From assembly GCF_002585305.1 (NCBI RefSeq), contig NZ_NUNF01000009.1, positions 1 to 47,175 of the forward strand: 47,175 nt of DNA, written 5' to 3'. The position numbers and the translations under genes are program-made. This document shows positions 17,344-26,051 of the stretch, piece after piece (the first letter of the stretch is position 1; the number at the start of each line of letters is the position of its first letter). The DNA is from Bacillus sp. AFS037270. GTDB taxonomy: Bacteria; Bacillota; Bacilli; Bacillales_B; DSM-18226. The notes under the pieces were generated by a model, which ran no database searches, had not been told where the DNA came from, and saw nothing but the letters and a program-made list of their open reading frames with translations.

Positions 17344-18924
17344 TTGAGAAAACTTTGGTATGGTGGAAAAATTTACACTATGGAAAAGGAAAAAGAAACT
17401 GTAGAAGCTGTCCTTGTTGAGGATGACAAAATTATCGCGGCAGGTACTTTTAATGAACTTAGTAAATTAACAGATGAGCTTATCAATTTGGACGGTGCCG
17501 TCATGTATCCTGGTTTCGTGGATAGTCACCTGCATATGATTTTTCAAGGTGAAAAGTTAACACGGCTAGATTTATCTAAAGCTGCTTCAGCTGAGGAAAT
17601 GTTAGATATGGTAAAAGCAGCAGCAAAGACTACACCTGCTGATCAATGGTTATTTGGTGAAGGATGGAATGAAAATAACTTTGCAGATCAACGGATTCCA
17701 ACACTCCAAGAGCTCGATGCCATTCGCAAAGAACCAATCGTATTAACTAGAATCTGTCATCATGTTATTTTAGGAAATACAGCAGCCCTTGAGGCAGGCA
17801 GAATCTTTGGCGATAGTAAATCCCCAGCAGGCGGAGAGATTGGACGAGATGAACAAGGTACGTTAAATGGTTTGTTATATGACCTAGCAACTAATTCCGT
17901 AACAGAAGCGATTCCACGAGAAGGTGAAGCGTACATCGAGGCTCTAACCGATTCTCTTAATCTTGCCATTGATGAGATGCTATCATATGGTTTAACGGGA
18001 GGACACACTGAAGATATGAGCTACTTTGGGAAGTTTTCGAATCCGTTAACCGCTTTCCATCGGGTTATAGGGGAAAAACATCATTTTAGAGTAACACTGC
18101 TTCGACATAATGCTGTATTTGAAAAAATGATGAAGGCCAATGTGGCTTTTGACGAGCCATTTATTGAACCAGGTGCCATGAAAATCTTTGTTGATGGTGC
18201 ATTAGGCGGAGCTACTGCTGCCTTATCAAAACCGTACTCAGATCAACCAACCAATCGTGGTTTATTGATTCAAACGAATGAACAATTAGAAGCATTAGTG
18301 AAACTAGCCCGGCAATATAATGAAGCTGTCGCCGTGCATATGATTGGAGATGCAGGAGCAGAACAGATACTTACTGTAATTGAAAAATATCCATTAACAA
18401 ACGGTAAAAGAGACCGCCTGATCCACTGCTGTGTGTTACGTGAAGACTTAATAGACCGAATGGAAAAATTACCAGTAGTTTTAGACCTTCAACCAGCATT
18501 TGTACCTTCAGATTTCCCCTGGGTCATCAGTCGACTAGGTAAAGACCGGCTGGAATGGGCCTATGCGTGGAAAAAATTAGTCGACCGAGGATTAATGTGC
18601 TCAGCTGGGACTGATGCACCTGTAGAAGAGATTAATCCATTGTATTCTATTTATGCGGCGGTTGAGAGAAAAAAACCTTATGCAAAGCATGATGGATACA
18701 TTCCGGAACAAAAGCTGTCTCGCTTCCAAGCAATCCAGCTCTATACGATTGGCAGTGCAAAAGCCATTTGTAAAGAACATGAACGCGGGCTTATTAAAGC
18801 CGGATATGTCGCGGATTTTTCCATCTTTGATCGTGATTTATTTGAGGGCTCATCCGAGGATATGCTAGCGGCAAAAACCTTGAAAACAGTCGTGGCTGGT
18901 CGAATAGTATTTAATAGAAGTTAA
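17344..18924 (+). CDS. Amidohydrolase family protein (YtcJ-like)
   Basis: Metal-dependent hydrolase of the Amidohydro_3 family, cytoplasmic. The TTG at 17344, with AGAGGG seven bases upstream, gives 526 residues starting RKLWYGGKIYTM, the normal N-terminus for this family; the frame is open to an ATG at 17263 that would add 27 unrelated basic residues. Metal-site motifs are GFVDSHLHM (HxH), VHMIGDAGAEQ, IHCCVL and GTDAPVEEINPL. The substrate is unknown; relatives act on C-N bonds of exocyclic amides or N-acyl compounds. Stands alone. Confidence 0.85.
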   Translation: MRKLWYGGKIYTMEKEKETVEAVLVEDDKIIAAGTFNELSKLTDELINLDGAVMYPGFVDSHLHMIFQGEKLTRLDLSKAASAEEMLDMVKAAAKTTPADQWLFGEGWNENNFADQRIPTLQELDAIRKEPIVLTRICHHVILGNTAALEAGRIFGDSKSPAGGEIGRDEQGTLNGLLYDLATNSVTEAIPREGEAYIEALTDSLNLAIDEMLSYGLTGGHTEDMSYFGKFSNPLTAFHRVIGEKHHFRVTLLRHNAVFEKMMKANVAFDEPFIEPGAMKIFVDGALGGATAALSKPYSDQPTNRGLLIQTNEQLEALVKLARQYNEAVAVHMIGDAGAEQILTVIEKYPLTNGKRDRLIHCCVLREDLIDRMEKLPVVLDLQPAFVPSDFPWVISRLGKDRLEWAYAWKKLVDRGLMCSAGTDAPVEEINPLYSIYAAVERKKPYAKHDGYIPEQKLSRFQAIQLYTIGSAKAICKEHERGLIKAGYVADFSIFDRDLFEGSSEDMLAAKTLKTVVAGRIVFNRS

Positions 18925-18983
18925 ATAAAACAGCAATAGTAACATAGAAAACATGTCAAAGCTTTTATTTAAGTATGAAAATT

Positions 18984-19013
18984 GACCACAAGGTAGCACT
19001 CTACTTTGTGGTC
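18984..19013. terminator. Hairpin between convergent genes
   Basis: GACCACAAGGTAG (18984-18996) pairs with CTACTTTGTGGTC (19001-19013), one mismatch-type pair. The T tracts are weak on both strands. Confidence 0.6.
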
Positions 19014-19026
19014 CTTCTATAAAAAG

Positions 19027-20025
19027 TTATTTAGTTAGATCATTACGGTCCTCAATCTGTGGAGGTTCTTCTATCCATCCATTTTTGATCATAATCCTTC
19101 CTCCATCATGGGCAAAAGTGGAAATATCTTTTGTCAGTAACGCCATTTTTGCTGGTAAGTCATTTCGTAAACTAAAAGCGCTGCCTAATGCATTACTTCC
19201 GAGCCCAAATGACGTTAATAAACTGGTGTTGTACATCATCAATTTGTCAGAAAATGGTGCAATTTTCGACGTAGTTGCTTTACCTGCATGAGTAGCAGGG
19301 GGTTCAATAAAACTTTTGCGTAAAAATTCACCTAAATCCATTTCAATCTTTTTTGACAATTTCATTCCTCTGACGAGATAGTCTTGCACATCCTTATTTG
19401 AAGCTACTTGAGCAAATCCAATCATTAATTGCATTCCTACCAGGTTTGTTTCAATGGCATGATGGATAAGAGAAACTTCAATCGTATTTAAAGATCTCAG
19501 TTCTCCCAACAAATTGAAACCACTCCTATAATGGGTATCCTGTACAAAATGTACTTCTTTAGGCATCGATACAAAGGGTGGACGTACCAAAACTCCCTTT
19601 TCTAAAAGGAACTGAGTGGATTGGCTGTTCATCGCTTGGGATTCTGCGGTCAATTTGATAAAAAAATCATTAATATCTTTCCGATAGGACATGCCACAAA
19701 AAAGGGAATATAGGCTCATTTCCACTTTGGTCATCATATGCAAATACATGATATCGAAAATGTAATCATACAACTTTGGAACTCCCTTAATTACATCATC
19801 TTCTGTAAAACCAATTGGAATAACCGCCCCTTCTAGTTTGAAAATTTCCTTAATAGTATTAATTGTTATTGATGCATTATTATAATGAGTTTGTAACAAT
19901 AGTTTTTCTTCATTATCGGCGTGCTCTATAAAATGCTCCAATATTCTAATAAACATGGTTTTTTCTTGATAAGTCATCCATAAATTGGCTAATTCTGATG
20001 ACGTAATTGGAACACCACTCGTCAT
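19027..20025 (-). CDS. DUF3231 family protein
   Basis: 332 residues, cytosolic by sequence, matching the DUF3231 family found mainly in spore-forming Bacilli. It reads as two copies of a roughly 160-residue helical bundle: the first begins SELANLWMTYQEKTMFIRIL and the second, near residue 170, begins with a paired segment after HYRSGFNLLGELRSLN. The fold is ferritin-like/CotF-like by family knowledge; the function is unknown. AGGAGGGG lies 6-7 nt before the ATG. Two 12-bp direct repeats lie in the leader (20051-20081). Confidence 0.8.
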   Translation of the reverse strand: MTSGVPITSSELANLWMTYQEKTMFIRILEHFIEHADNEEKLLLQTHYNNASITINTIKEIFKLEGAVIPIGFTEDDVIKGVPKLYDYIFDIMYLHMMTKVEMSLYSLFCGMSYRKDINDFFIKLTAESQAMNSQSTQFLLEKGVLVRPPFVSMPKEVHFVQDTHYRSGFNLLGELRSLNTIEVSLIHHAIETNLVGMQLMIGFAQVASNKDVQDYLVRGMKLSKKIEMDLGEFLRKSFIEPPATHAGKATTSKIAPFSDKLMMYNTSLLTSFGLGSNALGSAFSLRNDLPAKMALLTKDISTFAHDGGRIMIKNGWIEEPPQIEDRNDLTK

Positions 20026-20050
20026 TTAAACCCCTCCTAGTTATTATTTT

Positions 20051-20081
20051 TTCTTAATTTAACCATAAGTTCTTAATTTAA
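20051..20081. repeat. 12-bp direct repeat upstream of the DUF3231 gene
   Basis: TTCTTAATTTAA occurs at 20051-20062 and again at 20070-20081, start-to-start distance 19 bp, just upstream of the DUF3231 start. Confidence 0.5.
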
Positions 20082-20139
20082 TAAAAAAGAGGAGATATTT
20101 AACAGAAAGGGAAGCCAATAACTAAAGAGAGGAGATTAC

Positions 20140-20211
20140 TTGGAGAATAATGATATTGATAAAATCAATGTTCATTACCATTTTAGAGTTAATCAGATAA
20201 TATTTGTTTGA
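20140..20211 (+). CDS. Possible 23-residue small protein
   Basis: A TTG-started frame of 24 codons, with GAGAGGAG six bases upstream and a hairpin followed by T residues nine bases after its stop. The product is MENNDIDKINVHYHFRVNQI followed by IFV. No family was recognised. The only support is the ribosome binding site and the placed terminator. Confidence 0.3.
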   Translation: MENNDIDKINVHYHFRVNQIIFV

Positions 20212-20220
20212 TCTTGATTT

Positions 20221-20258
20221 AAAGACGATGATTTGGAGTCGCTCCCGGTCTTTTTTCT
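20221..20258 (+). terminator. Probable terminator after the 23-residue frame
   Basis: AAAGAC (20221-20226) pairs with GTCTTT (20248-20253), with inner GGAG/CTCC pairing, followed by a T run. Confidence 0.5.
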
Positions 20259-20285
20259 TTTTAAATTTATGCAGGAATTTGGATT

Positions 20286-20669
20286 TTAAAGTTGAATATG
20301 TTCTTCTATTTGTTCACCATTCTTTCCCTGATAAATAGCTTTTTTTTCGGAAATATGGACTGTATAGGTCATAATTCCTGCGTTTGCCATCTCTCTTAAA
20401 AAGTCTAGAAAGGGAAGGGGAATATTTGCGATTGATTGTAATGCCTGATCTCTATTAAAGTGATTAGCAATCACAAAGTTTACTTGAGGTTCTGTTTGTA
20501 ACTCCGAATACTCGCCTGTGTAAGAGGCTTGACCTGTGGCAACATTAATATGGTATTGCATAATCCCAATTTCAGATAATTCAACTAAAAATTCAGCAAA
20601 ACTTGTCTTTCCTGTGCTTCTTCTTTCAATAATCTTATTTAACTCTTTCTCCGTTAGTTTGTCATTCAT
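20286..20669 (-). CDS. DUF1398 family protein
   Basis: 127 residues of the DUF1398 (YbcV-like) family. Two related halves are visible: SFAEFLVELSEIGIMQYHIN with TGQASYTG in the first and PFLDFLREMANAGIMTYTVH with KKAIYQG in the second. Start chosen at ATG 20669, seven bases after GGAGG; the frame is open to 20747 but those residues have no ribosome binding site. The biochemical role of the family is unknown. Confidence 0.8.
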   Translation of the reverse strand: MNDKLTEKELNKIIERRSTGKTSFAEFLVELSEIGIMQYHINVATGQASYTGEYSELQTEPQVNFVIANHFNRDQALQSIANIPLPFLDFLREMANAGIMTYTVHISEKKAIYQGKNGEQIEEHIQL

Positions 20670-20884
20670 GATCATGCCTCCATAAGATTTTTTCTTCATC
20701 ATTTTAACCGTAAAGCTAATTCTTATGCCTAGAATTGTAATATTCAAATCAAATCATTAAAAAGAAATCTTTTTGAAGGCAATTCTTTTGAACACAGAGA
20801 TTTTACGGAGACAACTTGCAATCCGTCACTTCATGTTTTTGGCGGCCAATGACGATAGTTATGTCACTTATCCTAACCATCACG

Positions 20885-20914
20885 TTGACTGTACGGTTTA
20901 TATCGTGTTATAGT
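20885..20914 (+). promoter_or_regulatory. Promoter for the MerR-family gene
   Basis: TTGACT (20885-20890), an 18-bp spacer, TATAGT (20909-20914). A longer-than-optimal spacer is usual for MerR-controlled promoters, and an ACG...CGT dyad lies in it; autoregulation is inference. Confidence 0.55.
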
Positions 20915-20948
20915 AACATTACTAGAAAGGGGTGAGTAAGTTGGGAAG

Positions 20949-21362
20949 TTGTATCGTATTGGAGAAATAGCTAGTTTGATGAACCTGTCAAGAAGAACTA
21001 TTGATTATTACACCCATATAGGCTTACTGAACCCTGTAAGGACGGATTCAAATTATCGAATGTACGGAGAAGAATCTATTAAAATTCTTGAATTAATTGA
21101 ACATTATAAAACTCTTAATATGCCGCTTGAAGAAATTAAATCTGCTATTCGTATGATTAATACAGATACTGAGATAGATAAAGAGAAAATAGAGAAACAT
21201 TGTGAACAGATTGCTAATTTAATGGATCATTTAAAAGAGGAAATAAAGGTAATGGAGCCAATACTTCAAAAATTAAACAATAATGAAAAAGAAATACTTG
21301 TAAATAAACTTTCCTTACAGGGAGTAACGTTGGCGCAAACATTGTTATTATTATTTGGTTAA
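20949..21362 (+). CDS. MerR-family transcriptional regulator
   Basis: 137 residues with an N-terminal winged helix (YRIGEIASLMNLSRRTIDYY then GLLNPVRTDSNYRMYGEE) and a coiled-coil helix of about 50 residues with no Cys metal-binding loop; the C-terminus is hydrophobic. The start is TTG at 20949; a second TTG at 20941 has a better-placed AAGGGGTGAG but is out of frame. The next gene, 95 bp downstream, is MpfA/YhdP-like, and in B. subtilis yhdQ (MerR) and yhdP are neighbours, so it is probably the local regulator. Confidence 0.82.
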   Translation: MYRIGEIASLMNLSRRTIDYYTHIGLLNPVRTDSNYRMYGEESIKILELIEHYKTLNMPLEEIKSAIRMINTDTEIDKEKIEKHCEQIANLMDHLKEEIKVMEPILQKLNNNEKEILVNKLSLQGVTLAQTLLLLFG

Positions 21363-21457
21363 TGACAGGTCATTAGATTCCTAATCATAACATTTATATT
21401 ATTTTTTAATAAACCAGGAGGTGTATTCCTTACTTTTAAATAAAAGTGAGGTGACCA

Positions 21458-22762
21458 TTGATATTAATTAATTTGCTGATCATAGCAATTCTAATTGGAT
21501 TTACTGCTTTTTTCGTAGCATATGAATTTGCTATTGTTAAAATCCGCAGTTCCCGAATTGACCAACTCGTTGGGGAAGGTAACAAAAATGCAATGGCAGC
21601 AAAAAAAATCGTTTCAAACCTTGATGAGTATTTATCTGCCTGTCAGTTGGGTATTACTGTTACTGCATTAGGTTTAGGATGGTTGGGAGAACCAACGGTC
21701 GAGCATATACTTCATCCACTGTTGGTTACCTTAAACTTATCAGAAACTGTTTCAAGTATAACATCCTTTATTATTGCGTTTGCCTCTGTCACTTTTATTC
21801 ACGTGGTGGTTGGGGAACTCGCACCAAAAACGTTTGCAATCCAAAAAGCTGAGACAGTCACATTGCTTTTCGCTAGACCAATGATACTATTCTATAAAAT
21901 TATGTATCCTTTTATAAAAATGCTAAATGGTTCTGCTCGTTTAGTTGTAGGGATTTTTGGATTGAAACCCGCATCAGAACATGAAACAGCACACTCTGAA
22001 GAAGAGCTTCAATTAATTATTAATGAAAGTTATATGAGTGGAGAAATTAATCAATCTGAGTTTAAATACGTTAACAATATTTTTGAATTTGATGATCGAA
22101 TTGCAAAAGAAATTATGGTACCACGTACTGAGATTGTTGCTTTTGATCGATCTCAAACGTTAGCGGAATGTCTTGAAATCGTAAAAGAGGAAAATTATAC
22201 AAGATACCCAATTATTGATGGTGAAAAAGATAACATTGTGGGAATGTTGAATATGAAAGAGGTCTTAACAGATTATATCATCAATAAGAATTTAGAAACT
22301 CCCATTGAACATTATGTACGTCCTGTAATTCAAGTTTTTGAGTCCATTGCCATTCACGATTTGTTACTTAAAATGCAGAAAGACCGCATTCATATGGCAA
22401 TTTTAATGGATGAGTATGGAGGGACTGCAGGTCTAGTAACAGTCGAAGATATTCTTGAGGAAATTGTCGGTGAAATTCGTGATGAATTTGATGCTGATGA
22501 GGTGCCAGATATTAATAAAATTAGTGAAAATAAAACCATCGTAGATGGAAAAGTTCTTATTGAAGAAATAAATGATTTATTTGGTTTAGACTTAGACGAT
22601 ACTGATATGGATACCATTGGTGGTTGGATCTTATCACAGAAAATGGATATTGCTGAAGGTGAAAAAATTTGTCATGATAACTATGAGTTTAAAGTGATTG
22701 AAGTGGATAGCTATCATATCAAGTCATTAGAAATTGTAAAATTAAACCAAGTGGCTGTTTAG
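21458..22762 (+). CDS. CNNM/CorC family transporter (MpfA/YhdP-like)
   Basis: 434-residue membrane protein of the hemolysin-C/CNNM class. Residues 1-190: DUF21 transmembrane domain with three to four helices (LDEYLSACQLGITVTALGLG, VGELAPKTFAIQ). Residues about 205-330: tandem CBS domains (VPRTEIVAFDRSQT, HMAILMDEYGGTAGLVTVED). Residues about 345-430: CorC_HlyC domain (VDGKVLIEEINDLFGLDL). B. subtilis MpfA (YhdP) is implicated in Mg2+ efflux, and the MerR neighbour fits the yhdP-yhdQ pairing. TTG start with GTGAGGTGACCA upstream. Mg2+ as substrate is inferred from the family. Confidence 0.87.
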   Translation: MILINLLIIAILIGFTAFFVAYEFAIVKIRSSRIDQLVGEGNKNAMAAKKIVSNLDEYLSACQLGITVTALGLGWLGEPTVEHILHPLLVTLNLSETVSSITSFIIAFASVTFIHVVVGELAPKTFAIQKAETVTLLFARPMILFYKIMYPFIKMLNGSARLVVGIFGLKPASEHETAHSEEELQLIINESYMSGEINQSEFKYVNNIFEFDDRIAKEIMVPRTEIVAFDRSQTLAECLEIVKEENYTRYPIIDGEKDNIVGMLNMKEVLTDYIINKNLETPIEHYVRPVIQVFESIAIHDLLLKMQKDRIHMAILMDEYGGTAGLVTVEDILEEIVGEIRDEFDADEVPDINKISENKTIVDGKVLIEEINDLFGLDLDDTDMDTIGGWILSQKMDIAEGEKICHDNYEFKVIEVDSYHIKSLEIVKLNQVAV

Positions 22763-23290
22763 TTGAATAAATGAATTTATTTCGCTAATTCATTTTGGAT
22801 TGGGTAAAAAGGGGATACTGAAAAATCAGTATCCCTTTTTTGTGGGATTTACAGAAACTATCTTGTGGTTTATCTACCGAAGATTTTTCTGATTTCACAC
22901 AAATATTATTATAACTTAAATAAAAATTTATATTATAGCTAAAGAAAATTCAACCTTTAATATGGTAGAAAAGCACTACTTCAGTTTACTCTGGCGATGC
23001 TTTTCCATCTTTAATCCTACCCATTTTGGAGATTGGGGTTTTCCCACTCTCTTTTTTAATCATCTCTCCAATAAAGGTTCAGTTCAATTTTTACCGGAGC
23101 AATCAAAACGTCGGACTGCTGTGTATTTTGAATAAACTAGGTAATTAACATGCAGACTATTTTTTTAGATACTTGTTATTTTGTGTTAAGCTCGGTTTCC
23201 AAAGTACATATTTTTCATTCCCAGGTTTGTAGCTGAGGGTGAAATGAGGGCTTTCATATACAGGGAAACAGAAGATAGGGAGTTGTTTGC
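22763..23290. other. Intergenic region with terminator and an imperfect hairpin
   Basis: A strong terminator is at 22806-22841. Downstream is an inverted repeat: ATGGTAGAAAAGCA (22962-22975) with TGCTTTTCCAT (22998-23008), separated by 22 nt, with no T tract. No gene was found in the rest and no purine riboswitch core was recognised before the nucleoside transporter. Confidence 0.4.
22806..22841 (+). terminator. Intrinsic terminator after the CNNM gene
   Basis: A perfect stem AAAAAGGGGATACTGA (22806-22821) with TCAGTATCCCTTTTTT (22826-22841). Confidence 0.93.
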
Positions 23291-24484
23291 ATGTTTTTCT
23301 TATTAAATATTCTAGGTATTTTGGTTGTTTTTGGTCTGGTATTCCTTTGCTCTCCTAATAAGAAAAAGGTAAAGTGGCGATCTGTCCTTAGTTTAATTGT
23401 AATCGAACTGCTTATTACCTGGTTTATGCTTGCAACTAAAATCGGGACATGGATCATTAATCAAATTGCTTCGTTTTTTACGTTTCTCATTTCCTGTGCA
23501 AACGAGGGAATCTCTTTTGTCTTCCCATCTGCAATGGCGAATCCCTCGATTGATTTTTTCTTTAGTGCCTTAATGCCGATTATCTTTATCATTACCTTTT
23601 TTGATATCCTCACTTATTTTGGGATCTTAATTTGGATTATCGATAAAGTAGGCTGGGTGATTTCCAAGATTTCAGGCTTACCAAAGCTGGAAAGCTTCTT
23701 TTCATTGCAAATGATGTTCCTTGGAAATACAGAGGCATTGGCCGTAATTCGTCAACAGCTCTTAGTGTTAAAAGAAAACCGCCTGCTTACGTTTGGAATT
23801 ATGAGTATGAGCAGTATTAGCGGTTCTATTATCGGTGCTTATCTTAGCATGGTACCAGGGGCCTATGTCTTTGCTGCGATCCCATTAAACTGCTTAAATG
23901 CTTTACTGCTGGCAAGTATTTTAAATCCTATAGAGGTCAGTAAAGAAGAAGATGTGGTCTATGTTCCTTCAAAGGAAGAACGAAAAGATTTTTTCTCTAC
24001 CATTTCCAATAGCATGCTTGTCGGAATTCGTATGGTCATTGTCATTATGGCCATGGTCGTAGGTTATGTAGCATTAACTGCCTGTGTAAATGGCATTTTG
24101 GGTTTCTTTGTCCACGGGCTAACCGTCCAAAAGATTTTCTCAGTGATTTTTAGCCCGTTTGCTTTTCTTCTAGGCTTGTCTGGGCATGATGCCATGTACG
24201 TTGCCCAGCTTATGGGAACAAAGCTTGCCACAAACGAATTTGTAGCAATGATGGATCTTAAGAAACATATAGATTCATTACCACGGCATACCGTAGCCGT
24301 GGCAACTACGTTTTTAACATCATTTGCCAATTTCAGTACGGTTGGTATGATTTACGGAGCCATCGCTTCTATTATGGGTGATGACAAGTCTCGTATAATC
24401 GGAAAAAACGTTTGGAAGCTTTTAGTGAGCGGAATTGCTGTATCTCTTTTAAGTGCCATGTTCGTTGGTTTGTTTATATGGTAA
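23291..24484 (+). CDS. Concentrative nucleoside transporter (NupC/NupG type)
   Basis: 397-residue polytopic membrane protein of the CNT family, which imports nucleosides with H+ or Na+. Family motifs are visible: LPKLESFFSLQMMFLGNTEA (first nucleoside-site hairpin, GNTEA), SMSSISGSIIGAYLSMVPG, the LLGLSGHDAMYVAQLMGTK segment, and FANFSTVGMIYG near the C-terminus. The length matches B. subtilis NupC/NupG. GGGAGTTG precedes the ATG. Single gene with a terminator after it; purine versus pyrimidine preference cannot be told. Confidence 0.88.
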   Translation: MFFLLNILGILVVFGLVFLCSPNKKKVKWRSVLSLIVIELLITWFMLATKIGTWIINQIASFFTFLISCANEGISFVFPSAMANPSIDFFFSALMPIIFIITFFDILTYFGILIWIIDKVGWVISKISGLPKLESFFSLQMMFLGNTEALAVIRQQLLVLKENRLLTFGIMSMSSISGSIIGAYLSMVPGAYVFAAIPLNCLNALLLASILNPIEVSKEEDVVYVPSKEERKDFFSTISNSMLVGIRMVIVIMAMVVGYVALTACVNGILGFFVHGLTVQKIFSVIFSPFAFLLGLSGHDAMYVAQLMGTKLATNEFVAMMDLKKHIDSLPRHTVAVATTFLTSFANFSTVGMIYGAIASIMGDDKSRIIGKNVWKLLVSGIAVSLLSAMFVGLFIW

Positions 24485-24489
24485 AAAAA

Positions 24490-24515
24490 TTAGAGCCTAA
24501 ATGGGCTCTTTTTAA
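24490..24515 (+). terminator. Intrinsic terminator after the nucleoside transporter
   Basis: AGAGCC (24492-24497) pairs with GGCTCT (24504-24509), followed by TTTTT. Confidence 0.75.
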
Positions 24516-24598
24516 TATTTGGTAATAATGGCACAAATTAAAACGGATAATATTAGTTAAATACTTGAAGTAAAGGTTCGTCAAACTGGAGGTACATC

Positions 24599-25432
24599 AT
24601 GACAAACATCAGCAAGCTCTTTACAACAACAATCTTAGTCCTTTTACTAATGTCTGGAATGTCATCAGTTAAGGTCAGTACGGCGGAGACAGAACCTCCA
24701 CAAATTGTGGGAGCGTTTGGAGTAGCCATAGATGCCTTAACAGGAGAGATTCTTTATAACAAAAATGCCCATTCAAAAGCGTATCCTGCAAGTATGACTA
24801 AAGTGCTAACAGCCACTATTTTAGATGAACGAATGGAAGATGGAGAAATGTTAGTGGTTAGCCGAAATGCCGCAGCTCAAGAGTGCCTTTGTTTGGGGCT
24901 TGCAGCAGGAGAGAAGATTTCTAAACTAGACGCAATGAAGGCATTATTGTTATTAAGTGCTAATGATGTGGCGGTTACAATTGCTGAAAACGTGGCCGGC
25001 AGCGAAGAGGGATTTGCTGAACTGATGAATCACAAAGTGAAACAATTGAGTCTAAAAAACACCCATTTTGTTACACCTAATGGTCTCCATGATCCAAATC
25101 ATTACACTACTCCATATGACATGGCCCTTATCACAAGAGAAGCGATTGAGCATCCTAACGTACTGAAGGTCTTGTCTACACAAACAACACAAATTAAAAC
25201 AAGCATGCAAGAAAAAACGATCCACAATCTACTTCACACCATGCCGAACGCTATTGCTGGTAAACCTGGATTTACTGATGCAGCACAGCACACATTAGTT
25301 GAATATTTAAAAAAGGGCAATAAGGAAGTCATCTCTGTGGTCATGAAGACGGATAAGAGGTCAAAATACAGTGATATTCAAACAATGGCAAACTATTCAT
25401 TCAATTATATGCAAACACTTACGGCGCGCTGA
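24599..25432 (+). CDS. D-alanyl-D-alanine carboxypeptidase-like protein with altered KTG motif
   Basis: 277 residues with a signal peptide (about residues 1-29). It belongs to the low-molecular-weight PBP (peptidase S11) family: SMTK at 65-68 carries the acylating Ser and Lys, SAN at 120-122 is the second motif. The third motif, normally KTG, reads KPG at 222-224 (GKPGFTD). The C-terminal PBP5 beta-domain and membrane-anchor helix are missing, so the protein is shorter than DacA/DacF and probably free outside the cell. The Thr-to-Pro change in the active-site strand may alter or abolish carboxypeptidase activity. GGAGGT precedes the ATG. Confidence 0.85.
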   Translation: MTNISKLFTTTILVLLLMSGMSSVKVSTAETEPPQIVGAFGVAIDALTGEILYNKNAHSKAYPASMTKVLTATILDERMEDGEMLVVSRNAAAQECLCLGLAAGEKISKLDAMKALLLLSANDVAVTIAENVAGSEEGFAELMNHKVKQLSLKNTHFVTPNGLHDPNHYTTPYDMALITREAIEHPNVLKVLSTQTTQIKTSMQEKTIHNLLHTMPNAIAGKPGFTDAAQHTLVEYLKKGNKEVISVVMKTDKRSKYSDIQTMANYSFNYMQTLTAR

Positions 25433-25497
25433 TCATGTTTCCGAAATGTTAAGAAAGTGGAAGTCAAACACATCAATATCAAAACAATTGGTTTAAG

Positions 25498-25526
25498 TTG
25501 TCTGCAAAAGAATTATCTTATATAAT
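25498..25526 (+). promoter_or_regulatory. Sigma-A promoter for the fluoride operon
   Basis: TTGTCT (25498-25503), a 17-bp spacer, perfect TATAAT (25521-25526). Start of transcription is predicted about 8-10 nt before the riboswitch. Confidence 0.7.
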
Positions 25527-25540
25527 TATCCATATTCAAT

Positions 25541-25626
25541 AGGCGATGGAGTCGCCTTAGACCGTCGAAGTGACTGATGACTCCTACCAGTGATTTTACT
25601 TATTACTGGTAGGAGTCTGTTTTTTT
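25541..25626 (+). promoter_or_regulatory. Fluoride (crcB) riboswitch with terminator
   Basis: The aptamer begins AGGCGATGGAGTCGCC (25541-25556), the typical crcB-motif first hairpin, and ends CTGATGACTCCTACC. The expression platform is a 13-bp stem, GACTCCTACCAGT (25579-25591) with ACTGGTAGGAGTC (25605-25617), followed by T residues. The conserved GATGACTCCTACCAGT segment is shared by aptamer and terminator, so fluoride binding should stabilise the aptamer and let transcription continue. Two fluoride-channel genes follow directly, which confirms the call. Confidence 0.93.
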
Positions 25627-25655
25627 ACACCGAAATGATGTAAGGGGGTGTATGA

Positions 25656-26051
25656 ATGAATTTATTAGCTGTTGGAATTGGTGGCTTTTTTGGGGCCATA
25701 TTCCGTTATTTGATCGGAAAAATAATTCCTGTACCATCGGGATTTCCATTAGGAACCTTGGTCATTAACCTGTTAGGGTGTCTATTTCTATCATGGTTTT
25801 TTACTAATACATTAAAGCGAAGAAATATTAATCCGATTTTAAAATTAGCTATTGGAACTGGATTTACAGGTGCATTTACTACTTTTTCAACCTTCTCTGT
25901 TGAAACATTGAATTTGGTTAAAAATCATCAAATTACAATGGCCATTATCTATGTCGTTTTAAGCATTTTAGGAGGAATTACACTCGCATTGTTTGGTGCT
26001 AAATTGGCTGAATTTAAGTCAGAGAATCAAAGGAAAGGAGAAGAGAAATAA
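25656..26051 (+). CDS. crcB: Fluoride channel FluC/CrcB, first subunit
   Basis: 131-residue small membrane protein with four helices. It exports fluoride passively as a dual-topology dimer. Family motifs: GGFFGAIFRYLIG at residue 7 onward, GTLVINLLGC, and GTGFTGAFTTFSTFSVE (residues about 68-84) with the Phe and Thr residues that line the fluoride path. It is under the fluoride riboswitch and its TAA overlaps the ATG of the second copy (TAATG), so the two are translationally coupled and likely form a heterodimer. Confidence 0.95.
   Translation: MNLLAVGIGGFFGAIFRYLIGKIIPVPSGFPLGTLVINLLGCLFLSWFFTNTLKRRNINPILKLAIGTGFTGAFTTFSTFSVETLNLVKNHQITMAIIYVVLSILGGITLALFGAKLAEFKSENQRKGEEK

Noticed and set aside
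22842..23290. Purine riboswitch before the nucleoside transporter
   Set aside because: The conserved purine-aptamer core and loops were looked for and not found.
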